64,000 nt of DNA from JAEYFP01 sp047602645 (GCA_047602645.1 JASGGU010000004.1:1-64000); one strand, 5' to 3'; counted from the stretch's first letter, positions 34,549-43,573 are shown. The notes: generated by a model not told the origin, from the sequence alone. Numbers and translations are program-made.

Positions 34549-34586
34549 GGAGCAGATGCAGGGGAAGCATCTGCTCCTATTTTTTA
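34549..34586. terminator. Shared terminator of convergent genes
   Basis: An 11-bp stem (GGAGCAGATGC 34549-34559 with 34567-34577) with a 7-nt loop is followed by TATTTTTTAT. It ends at the stop codon of the minus-strand TetR gene, so it mainly serves the plus-strand transcript. Confidence 0.75.
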
Positions 34587-35143
34587 TCAATTGTGTCAAG
34601 CAGGGAATGGTGGATCAGATACAAATAGGCCTCGTAAATTTCCTCTGCTGTCATATCGGTATTTTCGAGTGTAATCCAGACACGAACCGCTTCACAAAGG
34701 CTCATTGTGTAGTATTTTGCGATGTTTTCCGAAGTCAGGAAGTGAATATGTGCTTCTTGCTTTAACGGATATTTAACGAGTAGATTTAAAAATGTCCGGT
34801 ATGTATAATCCTCGAGCAGTTTGTAAAAACTATTCGGACCGGTGATGAGAAAGGCGCGCTTATAAAAGTCCCGCTCCTTTTCCAAACAGATAAACAGCAT
34901 TTTGATTGCTTCATAGTCCATATCATTTTCTAAGAGAAGCTCCATCTTATTCGCAATGTCATGCCTGAAAATCCATTCCAGCACCTCATATTTATCTTGA
35001 AAATAATTATAAAAAGTAGGGCGGATGACACCGGCATCGTCGGTGATCATTTTGATTGTGATTTTCTCAAATGGCCTGATTAATATCAGTTTTTTGAAGC
35101 TGCTCACGAGCAGAGCCTTTGACGCATCCTTTTTGCTGTCCAT
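34577..35143 (-). CDS. TetR-family regulator (DhaS-like type)
   Basis: The start at 35143 (MDSKKDASKALLVSSFKKL) follows gggaggg, and a longer in-frame start adds 22 residues without similarity. The 188-residue protein has the HTH pattern FKKLILIRPFEKITIKMITDDAGVIRPTFYNYFQDKYEVLEWIFRHDI seen in DhaS/TetR_C_8-type regulators and a helical C-domain. It is divergent from the MntP-like gene. The inverted repeat ATGTAA-N7-TTACAT at 35350-35368 lies between them and is a candidate operator. Confidence 0.82.
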   Translation of the reverse strand: MDSKKDASKALLVSSFKKLILIRPFEKITIKMITDDAGVIRPTFYNYFQDKYEVLEWIFRHDIANKMELLLENDMDYEAIKMLFICLEKERDFYKRAFLITGPNSFYKLLEDYTYRTFLNLLVKYPLKQEAHIHFLTSENIAKYYTMSLCEAVRVWITLENTDMTAEEIYEAYLYLIHHSLLDTIDKK

Positions 35144-35349
35144 CTTGTCCCTCCCTGAATTGCTTTGCCGGTATGCCGGTGGACTGATTGCCGATGCCGG
35201 CAAAGACAAAGACGGCTTTCCTCTGTCGATTGATATTATGTGTAGTTTATCACGAAAGCCACAAAAAAAACAGTTTTTTATTTTGAAAAAAGGAATACAA
35301 TCTTAGGAATTTGTAGTCTGTATGCAGACTTTTTTGAAAATATGTTGCA

Positions 35350-35368
35350 ATGTAACAGACAATTACAT
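35350..35368. promoter_or_regulatory. Inverted repeat, candidate TetR operator
   Basis: ATGTAA (35350-35355) and TTACAT (35363-35368) form a palindrome with a 7-bp centre just upstream of the MntP-like promoter. Confidence 0.4.
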
Positions 35369-35379
35369 AGAGCTGAATC

Positions 35380-35408
35380 TTACTGCCGGCCGGCCATACA
35401 TCTATAAT
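35380..35408 (+). promoter_or_regulatory. Promoter of MntP-like gene
   Basis: TTACTG (35380-35385) and a perfect TATAAT (35403-35408) are 17 bp apart. The start codon lies 32 bp downstream. Confidence 0.55.
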
Positions 35409-35439
35409 AAAAAGAAAGAAACGAAAAAGAGGTGGTTGG

Positions 35440-36018
35440 ATGCATGGAATTGAAATTCTGCTGATTGTAATCGGCCTTTCACTGGATGTGTTCGCCTATG
35501 CTCTGTACAAGGGAGCAATGCTGTCGGAAATTAATAAAAGAAATATAATAAAGTGCTGTCTGATCTTTTCAGTATGGCAGGTCGGCGGCCTGCTTCTTGG
35601 AAATTTGATCACACTGCTTCCTTTTCTGGCGGTTACACAGGCGGCCGCAAAACAGATTTGGCGGATCGCGGCAGCGGTGATTTTCCTGGGGATTGGATTG
35701 TATATGATTGTCCGGGCAGGCAGGAAGGAGGAGGTTGTTGAGCGAAAAGAAAACCGGTTTCGTTTTCGGCAGCTTGCCTTGTGGGCATGTATCACGAGTG
35801 TGGATGCGGTATTTGCCGGAGTCGGATTTGCTTTTCTGGATACACAGCTGCTGTTGACAGCGCTTATCACTGCGTTTACGACGATTGCGGCGGTGCTTGT
35901 CGGAATTCTGTGTGGGTACCGTCTCGGCTGCGGTGTGAAAAACCGTGCGGTGGCGGTAGGTGGCTGCATCCTTCTGATTGCAGCTTTGGATGTGGCAATC
36001 CGGTATATTTCTGTCTGA
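35440..36018 (+). CDS. MntP-like manganese efflux pump
   Basis: The 192-residue protein has six membrane helices in two inverted halves. Each half carries the Asp-containing motif of the MntP/YebN family: SLDVFAYALYKGAM in helix 1 and ACITSVDAVFAGVGFAF in helix 4. MntP exports Mn(II) in several bacteria. Substrate identity is inferred from these Asp motifs alone, and other LysE-superfamily roles remain possible. An agaggtgg site precedes the ATG. Confidence 0.75.
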   Translation: MHGIEILLIVIGLSLDVFAYALYKGAMLSEINKRNIIKCCLIFSVWQVGGLLLGNLITLLPFLAVTQAAAKQIWRIAAAVIFLGIGLYMIVRAGRKEEVVERKENRFRFRQLALWACITSVDAVFAGVGFAFLDTQLLLTALITAFTTIAAVLVGILCGYRLGCGVKNRAVAVGGCILLIAALDVAIRYISV

Positions 36019-36218
36019 CAAATCCGGATAGTTCATAACAACTAATGAATGGAAAACTAAAGTAATTTTAAAAAGTAGAATAGGATCAGCAAGGAATATC
36101 AACAATAAGAAAAGCAGAAGGAGACGAATTGCCGGCCTTACATAAGAATAAATAATAGACTATAAAAATATGCTGTAAAAATGCAACTGTGGCAGCATGG
36201 AATACGGAGGATTGAATA

Positions 36219-37583
36219 ATGAGCAGGATGACATACAAAATGAAACGAGCCGCATTTGAAAAAATGCTGGATAAGATTTTAAAAAATGTGAAGAAAAATC
36301 AGAAGGCCACTTTTCTACGGCTGATCGATATGACGGAGGGGCTGATGAAGGACCATCTCAGTCCGGATACTTATTCGAGGGCGCGGGCAATGGCAGAAAA
36401 CCCGAACAGCAAATGGATGCATTATTTTGATATGCTGATCAAAGAAATCGATCCGTATGTATTAAAGAAGACTTTGATGAATCTTGGTTTTGAATCTATG
36501 CTGGCCGGCACGAAGCAAATGCATAAAATGAGAGAAAAATATCAATGCAATATTCCATGGGTTATTCTGATGGATCCGACGAGTGCCTGCAATCTGCACT
36601 GCACCGGGTGCTGGGCGGCAGAGTACGGTCATACGCTTTCATTAAGCTATGAGGAAATGGATCGAATTATTACGGAGGGCAAGGCGCTTGGTGTTCATTT
36701 TTATATGTATACAGGAGGAGAGCCGCTCGTCAGAAAAGCTGATCTGATTAAACTATGCGAAAAACATAATGACTGCATTTTTTTGGCATATACGAACGGG
36801 ACACTTGTGGATGAGGAATACTGTAAAGAAATGCAGCGCGTCGGTAATCTGGCGCTTGCAATCAGTCTGGAAGGATATGAAGAGGTTAATGACGGCAGAA
36901 GAGGAAAAGGCGTTTTCCAAAAGGTCATGAATGCGATGGATTTGCTTAAGCAATATGGTCTTGTATTCGGTACATCGATCTGTTATACAAGAGATAATAT
37001 TGAAACCGTGACATCTGATGAGTTTCTTGATATGATAATTGCAAAGGGCTGCCGTTATTCCTGGTACTTCCATTACATGCCGGTCGGCAACGATGCAGCC
37101 GTAGAGCTTCTGCCTACGATGGAGCAGCGGGAATACATGTATCACAGAATTCGTGAAATTCGAGCAAAGGAAGGCGGCAAGCCGATCTTTGCAATCGATT
37201 TCCAAAATGACGGCGAGTTTGTCGGCGGCTGTATTGCGGGTGGCAGAAACTATTGCCACATCAATCCGAACGGTGATGTGGAGCCATGTGTTTTTATTCA
37301 TTACTCAGGAGCAAACATCAAGGAGGTTTCCTTGCTGGAAGCTCTGCAGCAGCCTTTATTTATGGCCTATCGGGAAGGTCAGCCGTTTAACGGCAATCAT
37401 TTAAGACCGTGTCCGATGCTGGAGAATCCGGAAAAGCTGCAGGAGATGGTGAAAAGGACAGGAGCAAGATCCACGGATCTTCAGTCTCCGGAAACGGCAG
37501 AGCATCTGTGCAGCAAATGCGCTGCTTATGCAAAGGAATGGGCATTATGCGCGGAAAGACTAAACAACTCATCTGGAAATTAA
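36219..37583 (+). CDS. Radical SAM protein with SPASM-like C-terminus
   Basis: The 454-residue enzyme has an all-helical N-terminal region (1-110), then the radical SAM cluster motif C124-x3-C128-x2-C131 (CNLHCTGC), YTGGEPLVRK for SAM binding, and a Cys-rich C-terminal part. The latter includes GGCIAGGRNYCHINPNGDVEPCVF, RPCPMLENP and LCSKCAAYAKEWALC, which would bind one or two extra iron-sulfur clusters. It belongs to the MoaA/PqqE-like group, but the substrate is unknown. Its last 37 bp overlap the start of an MprF-type membrane protein, so the two products probably work on the same lipid or envelope target. Confidence 0.85.
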   Translation: MSRMTYKMKRAAFEKMLDKILKNVKKNQKATFLRLIDMTEGLMKDHLSPDTYSRARAMAENPNSKWMHYFDMLIKEIDPYVLKKTLMNLGFESMLAGTKQMHKMREKYQCNIPWVILMDPTSACNLHCTGCWAAEYGHTLSLSYEEMDRIITEGKALGVHFYMYTGGEPLVRKADLIKLCEKHNDCIFLAYTNGTLVDEEYCKEMQRVGNLALAISLEGYEEVNDGRRGKGVFQKVMNAMDLLKQYGLVFGTSICYTRDNIETVTSDEFLDMIIAKGCRYSWYFHYMPVGNDAAVELLPTMEQREYMYHRIREIRAKEGGKPIFAIDFQNDGEFVGGCIAGGRNYCHINPNGDVEPCVFIHYSGANIKEVSLLEALQQPLFMAYREGQPFNGNHLRPCPMLENPEKLQEMVKRTGARSTDLQSPETAEHLCSKCAAYAKEWALCAERLNNSSGN

Positions 37584-38578
37584 TATTTTTGCTTGCCATA
37601 GCGGGACTGGCATATTATGCTTTTCGTGACTCGTTCGGTCAAATAGCAGAGGAACTTGTGAAAACCCCTGCCGGAGATCTGGCAGTCATCTGCCTGTGTG
37701 CGCTTATTTACCAGTGTCTGGATGGGGCTGCCATTACGCTGCTTGCTAAGCGTTATAATCCCGCATTTCGATATCGGCACGGAATCGGCTGTTCCTATTA
37801 TACTGCGTTTTTCAAAGCAATTACGATGGGCAGCGGTGATTTATTCGCCAGCATGTATTATTACACAGAGCATGGCATTCCACCTGAAAAAAACTACGGA
37901 CTGATTACGGTATTTTATGTCGTTCAAAAAATAACGATTACGCTCTACTGCGTGGTTTGTCTGCTGGGCAATGATTCTTATATGTTGGAAAATTACAGGC
38001 AGTACCTGTCTTATTTTGGCTTTGGAATTGTGCTTACAGTGATTGTTGCTGCCGTTTTAATTTTTGTGTGTATTTCAGAAAAATTTCATACCTTTCTGCT
38101 GTTTCTTGCAAATAAGGTCATCAAAAAGGAAACTTGGAGGCAAAGGCTGCTGGAACTCACTGAAAAACTGAAGGCGGTCCGGGAAGAGACGGTAACACTT
38201 ATCGAGGACCGAAAGCTGCTGCTTGGTCTGCTCACTTTCAATGCATTGAAGCTTACCGCATGGTATCTCGTTCCGGTGGTTTTGCTTCGCCACAGCAAAG
38301 CATCCGGCTTCCCGATTCTGAGCATGATTGCCGCGACCGCAGCACTGGCCGGTGTAATGCCCGCTCCTGCCGGAATCGGTTCTACAGAGTTTGTCTATTT
38401 TCTGCTGTTTACGCCGCTTCTTGGCGATGTCAGGGCGGCTTCCTCCGTTCTTTTGTACCGGTTTGCCACCTTTTTGTTTCCCTCTGTGTTGGGAGGAATT
38501 TACTTCCTGCTTACTTATGTCAGGAAGCGGGCGGCAAAGGATATTACGGACAGCGGTTTCGTGGATGCCCGTAAGTAA
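37547..38578 (+). CDS. MprF/UPF0104-type flippase-like membrane protein
   Basis: The start at 37547 (MRGKTKQLIWKL) lies inside the radical SAM gene, behind aaagga. The 343-residue protein has about eight membrane helices and the family segment AATAALAGVMPAPAGIGSTEFVYFLL of the lysylphosphatidylglycerol synthase transmembrane (flippase) region. It lacks the soluble aminoacyl-transferase domain of MprF. It may move a modified lipid or polyprenyl carrier across the membrane. Confidence 0.82.
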   Translation: MRGKTKQLIWKLIFLLAIAGLAYYAFRDSFGQIAEELVKTPAGDLAVICLCALIYQCLDGAAITLLAKRYNPAFRYRHGIGCSYYTAFFKAITMGSGDLFASMYYYTEHGIPPEKNYGLITVFYVVQKITITLYCVVCLLGNDSYMLENYRQYLSYFGFGIVLTVIVAAVLIFVCISEKFHTFLLFLANKVIKKETWRQRLLELTEKLKAVREETVTLIEDRKLLLGLLTFNALKLTAWYLVPVVLLRHSKASGFPILSMIAATAALAGVMPAPAGIGSTEFVYFLLFTPLLGDVRAASSVLLYRFATFLFPSVLGGIYFLLTYVRKRAAKDITDSGFVDARK

Positions 38579-38687
38579 GAATAAATGATTCGGCGATCAC
38601 ACAGGCGGCTTGTATGTCTGTGTGAATTTTGATATAATCAAAAGGTCTGTATAAAAAAAGACATCTGTATGCCGACAGGAGATCACT

Positions 38688-39623
38688 ATGAAATATGCGA
38701 TTATTGCGGATATACATGCCAATTTGCCCGCATTTGAGGCAGTGCTTGCGGATGCGAAGGAACAGGGTGCAGCAGAGTATTTGATTTGCGGAGATTACTT
38801 TATGTGCATGCCTTGGGCAAATGAGATCATGGAGCTGATCCGCTCGCTGCCAAATGCGTATGTTATTCCGGGCAATGAGGATTTGTACTTTGATAAATGC
38901 GTCGGGAAGGATCTGAAGCATCCTGAAGATGCCCAATTTTTGGCGGTTTACTGGGCATATCAGAGGTTAAATAAGGGACATGCTGCTTATATAGAAGACC
39001 TGCCGGAGCAAATTGAATTTTCTGCGCAGGGGATTCCTGTCTTTATGGCGCACAGTTTAAAGACCTTCGCGCCTGAAACACCCGAGGAACGGCTGACATC
39101 TAAGGTGGCTCTGTTTTTTAAGGAGGAGACGTATACGAAGGAAGCTTATGAAAAGTTTTTGTACGGGAACCTTGAAAATAATATCCGGTTTCAGGAGCGG
39201 ATTGAGGCGCTGAAAAAGGGTATTTATGTGTTCGGACATTCTCATCTGCAATGGAATTATGAGAAGAACGGGCGTATTTTCATTAATCCCGGCTCCTGCG
39301 GATTTCCTTTGGACGGTAATCCGATGCCGGCCTATACGCTGCTTACGATTTCGGACAACGGAAAAAATCATACAATCATGCAGCGGCGCGTACCTTATGA
39401 TTTGGCAGGGACCGTTGCAAAAATCCGGAGTTCCGAGCTATATGCCTATGCTGGGGAGTGGACGGAGATCATTATCAGTGAGATGGAAACCGCCTTTGAG
39501 CAGATTGCGTTCTTTTTACAGTCTGTCGAGCAGTATGCCATTCGAACAGGCGATCAGGTGCGCCCCTACCAGAACGATACATGGAGGGCGGCTTACGACC
39601 TTTGGCAGCGAAGTCGTATCTGA
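38688..39623 (+). CDS. Calcineurin-like metallophosphoesterase
   Basis: The 311-residue protein has the di-metal site motifs in order: DIHAN (D-x-H), CGDYF (GD), PGNED (GN[H/E]D variant with Glu in place of His) and VFGHSHLQW (GHxH), followed by FINPGSCGFP. This is the YfcE/MJ0936-like group. A C-terminal extension of about 90 residues is helical and unassigned. The Glu in the third motif may shift substrate choice. Confidence 0.85.
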   Translation: MKYAIIADIHANLPAFEAVLADAKEQGAAEYLICGDYFMCMPWANEIMELIRSLPNAYVIPGNEDLYFDKCVGKDLKHPEDAQFLAVYWAYQRLNKGHAAYIEDLPEQIEFSAQGIPVFMAHSLKTFAPETPEERLTSKVALFFKEETYTKEAYEKFLYGNLENNIRFQERIEALKKGIYVFGHSHLQWNYEKNGRIFINPGSCGFPLDGNPMPAYTLLTISDNGKNHTIMQRRVPYDLAGTVAKIRSSELYAYAGEWTEIIISEMETAFEQIAFFLQSVEQYAIRTGDQVRPYQNDTWRAAYDLWQRSRI

Positions 39624-39629
39624 CGAAAG

Positions 39630-40031
39630 CTACTCAGATACTTCCGTTTTTACAGGATTACTTTTCTTCGTCTTAGGCTTTGCAATCAGTATAATATGGA
39701 TTGTCACACAGGTTCCGATAAAGGTCAGCAGCAGGATGAGCCAGAGCTTTCCGGTCAAAATCATGGATAAAATCAGCATGCCCCAAAGAAAACAGAGACT
39801 TTTGATCAGGGTTTTTCGAGACAGTCCCTTCCGATTCTGATAATTTTCGATGTATTCACGAAAAAAGGGAATCCGTAAAATTTTTGCCTGCAGCTTGGGT
39901 GTACCGGCCAGACAACCCGTACCGACGATCACAAACGGCGTTGTGGGCAGAACGGGAAGAAATACACCGATCGCGCCTATTATTAAAAAAAGAAAACCAA
40001 TGATCGTTAGAAAAATTATTCGAATTCGCAT
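39630..40031 (-). CDS. DUF454 (YbaN-like) inner membrane protein
   Basis: The 133-residue protein has three hydrophobic helices and the family signature GVFLPVLPTTPFVIVGTGCLAGTPKLQAKIL near the N-terminus. The function of the family is not established. It is convergent with the phosphoesterase gene, 6 bp apart, with no clear terminator between them. Confidence 0.82.
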   Translation of the reverse strand: MRIRIIFLTIIGFLFLIIGAIGVFLPVLPTTPFVIVGTGCLAGTPKLQAKILRIPFFREYIENYQNRKGLSRKTLIKSLCFLWGMLILSMILTGKLWLILLLTFIGTCVTIHIILIAKPKTKKSNPVKTEVSE

Positions 40032-40141
40032 ACAGATCCCCTGATTCTAAAGTATAAGAGCAGTATTAATTAGTGATAAGATTAATTTACCTAACAATAC
40101 TTCGTTTGTCAATCAACATCACTACAGGTTAAGAGATTCGG

Positions 40142-40438
40142 CTAGCCTTTTTTATTATTCAACTTTGGATTTTTGGGAAACCAGCCTTTTTTAACCCGCT
40201 CCGCCTGTTCCTTGAGTTCACCGATCGACCAGAGCATTGTGACACCGAGTACCGCAAGTGAACCGGAAGAGATAGGATTTGACATAAACAAAGAAGCAAT
40301 ACAGCATACAAGGCCGCCTGCGAGAAATACAGGCCAGATATGCCATGTAAAATAGTATTCACATTTAATAACAATCGGATGAAACAAACCGATGATAAGA
40401 AATGCTAGGATCCCGATTAGAATACCCGACCAATTCAT
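40142..40438 (-). CDS. DUF4491-like small membrane protein
   Basis: The 98-residue protein has three membrane helices and the conserved pieces FHPIVIKCEYYFTWHIWPVFL and EQAERVKKGWFPKNP that I associate with DUF4491, common in gut Firmicutes and of unknown function. A caggag site lies 10 nt before the ATG. Confidence 0.75.
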   Translation of the reverse strand: MNWSGILIGILAFLIIGLFHPIVIKCEYYFTWHIWPVFLAGGLVCCIASLFMSNPISSGSLAVLGVTMLWSIGELKEQAERVKKGWFPKNPKLNNKKG

Positions 40439-40557
40439 GGGCCAACAACTCCTGATTTTGCAGAATAATTTATTACATCAAATATAGTATATGAAAGTGC
40501 AGAGAAAAGGTTCCGTCCCGCAGCATAAAATACATTATGAAACGAGGAACAACACGA

Positions 40558-41754
40558 ATGAATACTTTAACTAAAAAGATCACTTACCAGCAGACGATCT
40601 ACGCCTGCTATGTAGGATATGCTGTGCAGGCAATTATGAATAATTTAAGTCCGCTTTTGTTTTTGACATTTCAAAAAAGCCTTGGAATCTCTCTGGAGAA
40701 GGTTGGCTTGCTTGTAACGATCAACTTTGGTACGCAGATTATTGTGGATTTGCTGTCGGCAAAGTATGTTGACCGATTTGGTTATCGCACTTCCGTCATA
40801 TTTGCACACGTTATGGGAGCGATAGGACTGGTCGGGATGGGTGTGTTCCCGTTTTTGTTTGCGGATCCTTACGCGGGACTTGTACTTTCCGCCATAATCA
40901 ATGCGGTTGGCGGCGGTATCATTGAGGTTCTGATCAGTCCGATTGTTGAGGCTGCCCCATCTAAGGAAAAGGCAAAGGCAATGAGTATGCTGCACTCCTT
41001 TTACTGCTTTGGACATATGGGCGTCGTATTACTTTCTACGCTTGCGTTTGGGCTGCTGGGAATGGAGCGCTGGTATATCGTTCCGGTCATTTGGGCGATT
41101 GTGCCGTTTTTAAACTGCTTCTTTTTCGCGGTTGTTCCGATCAAAACCGTTGCGGGGGAGGAAGAGACACTTCCGGTAAAAAAGGTTCTGTCTATGAAAC
41201 TGTTCTGGTTGTTTGCCATTTTGATGATCTGTGCCGGTGCTTCCGAGCAGGCAATGTCGCAATGGGCGTCCTTCTTTGCGGAATCGGGATTGCAGATATC
41301 CAAAACACTCGGTGATTTGCTCGGGCCATGTGCGTTTGCGGCTATGATGGCGGTATCGAGAGTATTTTACGGGAAAATGGGTCATAAAATTGAAATACAG
41401 AAATTTATGCTTGGAAGCTGCGTACTATGCATCGTCAGCTATCTGATCGCGGTATTTGTGCCGATTCCGTTACTGGCACTGGCCGGCTGTGCGCTATGCG
41501 GTCTTTCGGTCGGTATCATGTGGCCCGGAACATTCAGCATGGCCGCAAAGGAATGTCCTCAGGGTGGCACCGCGGTGTGGGCTTTTTTAGCACTGGCCGG
41601 CGATATCGGCTGTGCAGCGGGTCCAACCGTAGTCAGTACAGTTTCCAAATTCTTCACGGAATACGGAATTAAGGCGGGGCTTCTTGCCGCGATTCTATTT
41701 CCTTTTGCGATGCTCCTTATCCGTTTGCAAATGGGACGGAGGACTCTTGCTTAA
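40558..41754 (+). CDS. MFS transporter
   Basis: The start at 40558 (MNTLTKKITYQQ) follows acgagg; an ATG 21 bp earlier has no ribosome site. The 398-residue protein has twelve predicted helices and a helix 2-3 loop signature (LLSAKYVDRFGYRTS). The overall pattern resembles the sugar/fucose-type or FsrA-like MFS group. Substrate is unknown. It ends 75 bp before the Rrf2 regulator of the sulfur locus, but nothing else ties it to that locus. Confidence 0.83.
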   Translation: MNTLTKKITYQQTIYACYVGYAVQAIMNNLSPLLFLTFQKSLGISLEKVGLLVTINFGTQIIVDLLSAKYVDRFGYRTSVIFAHVMGAIGLVGMGVFPFLFADPYAGLVLSAIINAVGGGIIEVLISPIVEAAPSKEKAKAMSMLHSFYCFGHMGVVLLSTLAFGLLGMERWYIVPVIWAIVPFLNCFFFAVVPIKTVAGEEETLPVKKVLSMKLFWLFAILMICAGASEQAMSQWASFFAESGLQISKTLGDLLGPCAFAAMMAVSRVFYGKMGHKIEIQKFMLGSCVLCIVSYLIAVFVPIPLLALAGCALCGLSVGIMWPGTFSMAAKECPQGGTAVWAFLALAGDIGCAAGPTVVSTVSKFFTEYGIKAGLLAAILFPFAMLLIRLQMGRRTLA

Positions 41755-41766
41755 TTCAAAAATGGA

Positions 41767-41795
41767 TTGACAACCGATGCCAATAATGATAACAC
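41767..41795 (+). promoter_or_regulatory. Likely promoter of rrf2 gene
   Basis: A perfect TTGACA (41767-41772) is followed after 17 bp by the weak -10 TAACAC (41790-41795). The inverted repeat at 41794-41812 overlaps its downstream edge. Confidence 0.4.
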
Positions 41796-41812
41796 ATATT
41801 TGTATCATATGT
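41794..41812. promoter_or_regulatory. ACATA-N9-TATGT inverted repeat before rrf2
   Basis: The half sites ACATA (41794-41798) and TATGT (41808-41812) are separated by exactly 9 bp. The same repeat with the same spacing lies before cysK at 42322 and before the nif-like operon at 43752. At this position it would cause autorepression. Confidence 0.6.
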
Positions 41813-41829
41813 ATTTGGAGGCAAGATAA

Positions 41830-42276
41830 ATGAAAGTATCTTCCAAAGGGCGGTATGCCCTGGCTTCAATGATATTACTGGCGCAGAACACAGCGGACGG
41901 TGCGCCGCTGACTGTGATCGGTATTTCAGGGCAGTTGGGTATTTCAAAGATATATTTAGAGCAGGTTTTTTCGCTTCTGCGAAAGGGCGGTCTTGTCACG
42001 TCTATAAAAGGTTCGCAGGGCGGATATCAGTTGTCACGTCCCGCTTCCGAAATCAGCGCAGCGGATGTGTTGTCCGTTACGGAGACTTCTATTTTTGAAG
42101 ACGTGGAAAGAACGGCGGCAGAGGCACACCCCGGCATCGAGAGGGCATTGCGGGACACACTTTGGGACCCTGCCAATAAAGTGTTTAAGGAGATTTTTGA
42201 GCGAATGCCGTTATCCGACTTAGCTGAGGAGGCACTCAGAAAGTCGGCACTTGATGCCTATATGTACTGCATTTAG
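41830..42276 (+). CDS. Rrf2-family regulator (CymR-like), without cluster cysteines
   Basis: The 148-residue protein has the Rrf2 winged helix (MKVSSKGRYALASMILLA...GISGQLGISKIYLEQVFSLLRKGGLVTSIKGSQGGYQLSRP). IscR and NsrR hold a [2Fe-2S] cluster with three central Cys. Here the only Cys is near the C-terminus (YMYCI), so it should not bind such a cluster and is closer to CymR, the cysteine regulator that senses sulfur status through CysK and O-acetylserine. It lies directly before a cysteine synthase gene, and a shared inverted repeat marks its probable regulon. Confidence 0.85.
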   Translation: MKVSSKGRYALASMILLAQNTADGAPLTVIGISGQLGISKIYLEQVFSLLRKGGLVTSIKGSQGGYQLSRPASEISAADVLSVTETSIFEDVERTAAEAHPGIERALRDTLWDPANKVFKEIFERMPLSDLAEEALRKSALDAYMYCI

Positions 42277-42321
42277 CGACTCAACTACTGATTGTGAACA
42301 ACGTAGTTTTCATATGATAAA

Positions 42322-42340
42322 ACATATTAAACAGATATGT
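42322..42340. promoter_or_regulatory. ACATA-N9-TATGT inverted repeat before cysK
   Basis: ACATA (42322-42326) and TATGT (42336-42340) are 9 bp apart, and the arms extend to AAAACATA/TATGTTTT. It lies about 25 bp upstream of the -35 box. A further ACATATATGT palindrome sits at 42406-42415, just past the -10 box. Confidence 0.6.
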
Positions 42341-42363
42341 TTTAAAGAAATATTTAAAATTTC

Positions 42364-42392
42364 TTGACACATGAAGAATGATCATGCATAAT
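42364..42392 (+). promoter_or_regulatory. Promoter of cysK
   Basis: A perfect TTGACA (42364-42369) and CATAAT (42387-42392) are 17 bp apart, 52 bp before the start codon. Confidence 0.65.
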
Positions 42393-42444
42393 TATATCAT
42401 ACCAAACATATATGTATTATATAAAAACAAACAGGAGGCTCGTC

Positions 42445-43374
42445 ATGGCTAATATTTATCAGAATCTAACCGACTTAATCGGGCGTACACCGCTCTTACA
42501 ACTGAACAAATACGGCAAGGAGCAAGGCATTGCGGCCAGCGTAATAGCGAAACTAGAATATTTCAATCCGCTGGGCAGCGTCAAGGACAGAATCGCCTAT
42601 GCGATGATTACGGATGCCGAAGAAAAAGGACTTGTAAAGGAAGGAACTGTTATCATTGAACCGACGAGCGGAAACACCGGTATCGGGCTTGCGTTCGTAG
42701 CTGCGGCAAAAGGCTACAAACTGATCCTTACAATGCCCGAAACAATGAGCGTAGAACGCCGCCAGCTTGTTGCGGCACTTGGCGCAGAGGTTGTGCTTAC
42801 TCCCGGTTCGGAAGGTATGAAAGGCGCAATTGCAAAAGCAAAAGAACTCGCCTCATCCCTGCCAAGCGCGTTTATTCCTCAGCAGTTTGAGAATCCTGCC
42901 AATCCGAAAATACACAGGGAAACCACCGCACAGGAGATTCTCGCTGATACTGACGGCGATATAGCTGCATTTGTGGCGGGAGTCGGAACGGGCGGCACAG
43001 TCACGGGTGTAGGGCAAGTCCTGAAAGAAAAGGTTTCGGGTGTGAAAATATTTGCTGTTGAACCGGCTGCTTCCCCTGTTCTTTCCGGCGGCAATCCGGG
43101 CCCTCATAAGATTCAGGGGATTGGCGCTGGGTTTGTACCGGATGTATTTGACAAAAGCATCATCGACGAAATCATCACCGTGTCCAACGAGGATGCGTTT
43201 GAGACTTCCAGAAAGGTCGCATCAAGCGAAGGTTTGCTTGTCGGCATATCGTCGGGCGCAGCATTATATGCCGCGACTCAAATCGCGGGACGTCCCGAAT
43301 TTGCAGGCAAGAAAGTAGTCGTTCTTTTGCCCGACACGGGTGAGCGTTATCTGTCCACCCCTCTTTTTAATTAA
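42445..43374 (+). CDS. cysK: Cysteine synthase (O-acetylserine sulfhydrylase), first copy
   Basis: The ATG at 42445 follows acaggagg. The 309-residue PLP enzyme joins O-acetylserine and sulfide to cysteine. It shows the PLP lysine in NPLGSVKDRIA (about residue 44), the substrate loop EPTSGNTGIGLAF, the phosphate loop GTGGTVTG and KIQGIGAGFVP. It has long identical stretches in common with the second copy at 45874, so the two are recent paralogues. It has its own promoter and sits between the Rrf2 regulator and the nitrogenase-like operon. Confidence 0.95.
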   Translation: MANIYQNLTDLIGRTPLLQLNKYGKEQGIAASVIAKLEYFNPLGSVKDRIAYAMITDAEEKGLVKEGTVIIEPTSGNTGIGLAFVAAAKGYKLILTMPETMSVERRQLVAALGAEVVLTPGSEGMKGAIAKAKELASSLPSAFIPQQFENPANPKIHRETTAQEILADTDGDIAAFVAGVGTGGTVTGVGQVLKEKVSGVKIFAVEPAASPVLSGGNPGPHKIQGIGAGFVPDVFDKSIIDEIITVSNEDAFETSRKVASSEGLLVGISSGAALYAATQIAGRPEFAGKKVVVLLPDTGERYLSTPLFN

Positions 43375-43376
43375 TA

Positions 43377-43397
43377 GGAAAGTCCTGCGGATTTCCC
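43377..43397. repeat. AGGAAA/TTTCC hairpin after cysK
   Basis: GGAAAGTCC and GGATTTCC arms with a TGC loop and one bulged base form a small hairpin two bases after the cysK stop codon. It resembles the larger AGGAAATTC hairpin at 43617. Confidence 0.45.
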
Positions 43398-43429
43398 AAA
43401 ACTAAAAAATTTATCGGAGGATTGAGTCA

Positions 43430-43543
43430 ATGTATCGTATCAGTGTTCGCACAATCGGTTTTATGATCACAAAGATGTGCTGTTGTAATGACAGCAGTTC
43501 TTGTTGTACCTGTAAACCGACTGTCCGAAGGCGTGAATTTTAG
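43430..43543 (+). CDS. 37-residue Cys-rich ORF, candidate leader peptide
   Basis: An ATG at 43430 lies 7 nt after cggagg and opens a 37-codon frame with six Cys: MCCCNDSSSCCTC around residues 16-28, followed by a basic tail (VRRREF). A strong terminator starts 31 nt after its stop, before the nitrogenase-like operon. A run of Cys codons before a terminator is what is expected of a leader that senses charged cysteinyl-tRNA. Alternatively it encodes a small metal-binding peptide. The ribosome site makes translation likely, but the function is inferred. Confidence 0.55.
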   Translation: MYRISVRTIGFMITKMCCCNDSSSCCTCKPTVRRREF

Positions 43544-43573
43544 ATTGACTCATTCAGTCTAATTAAAGCAAAG

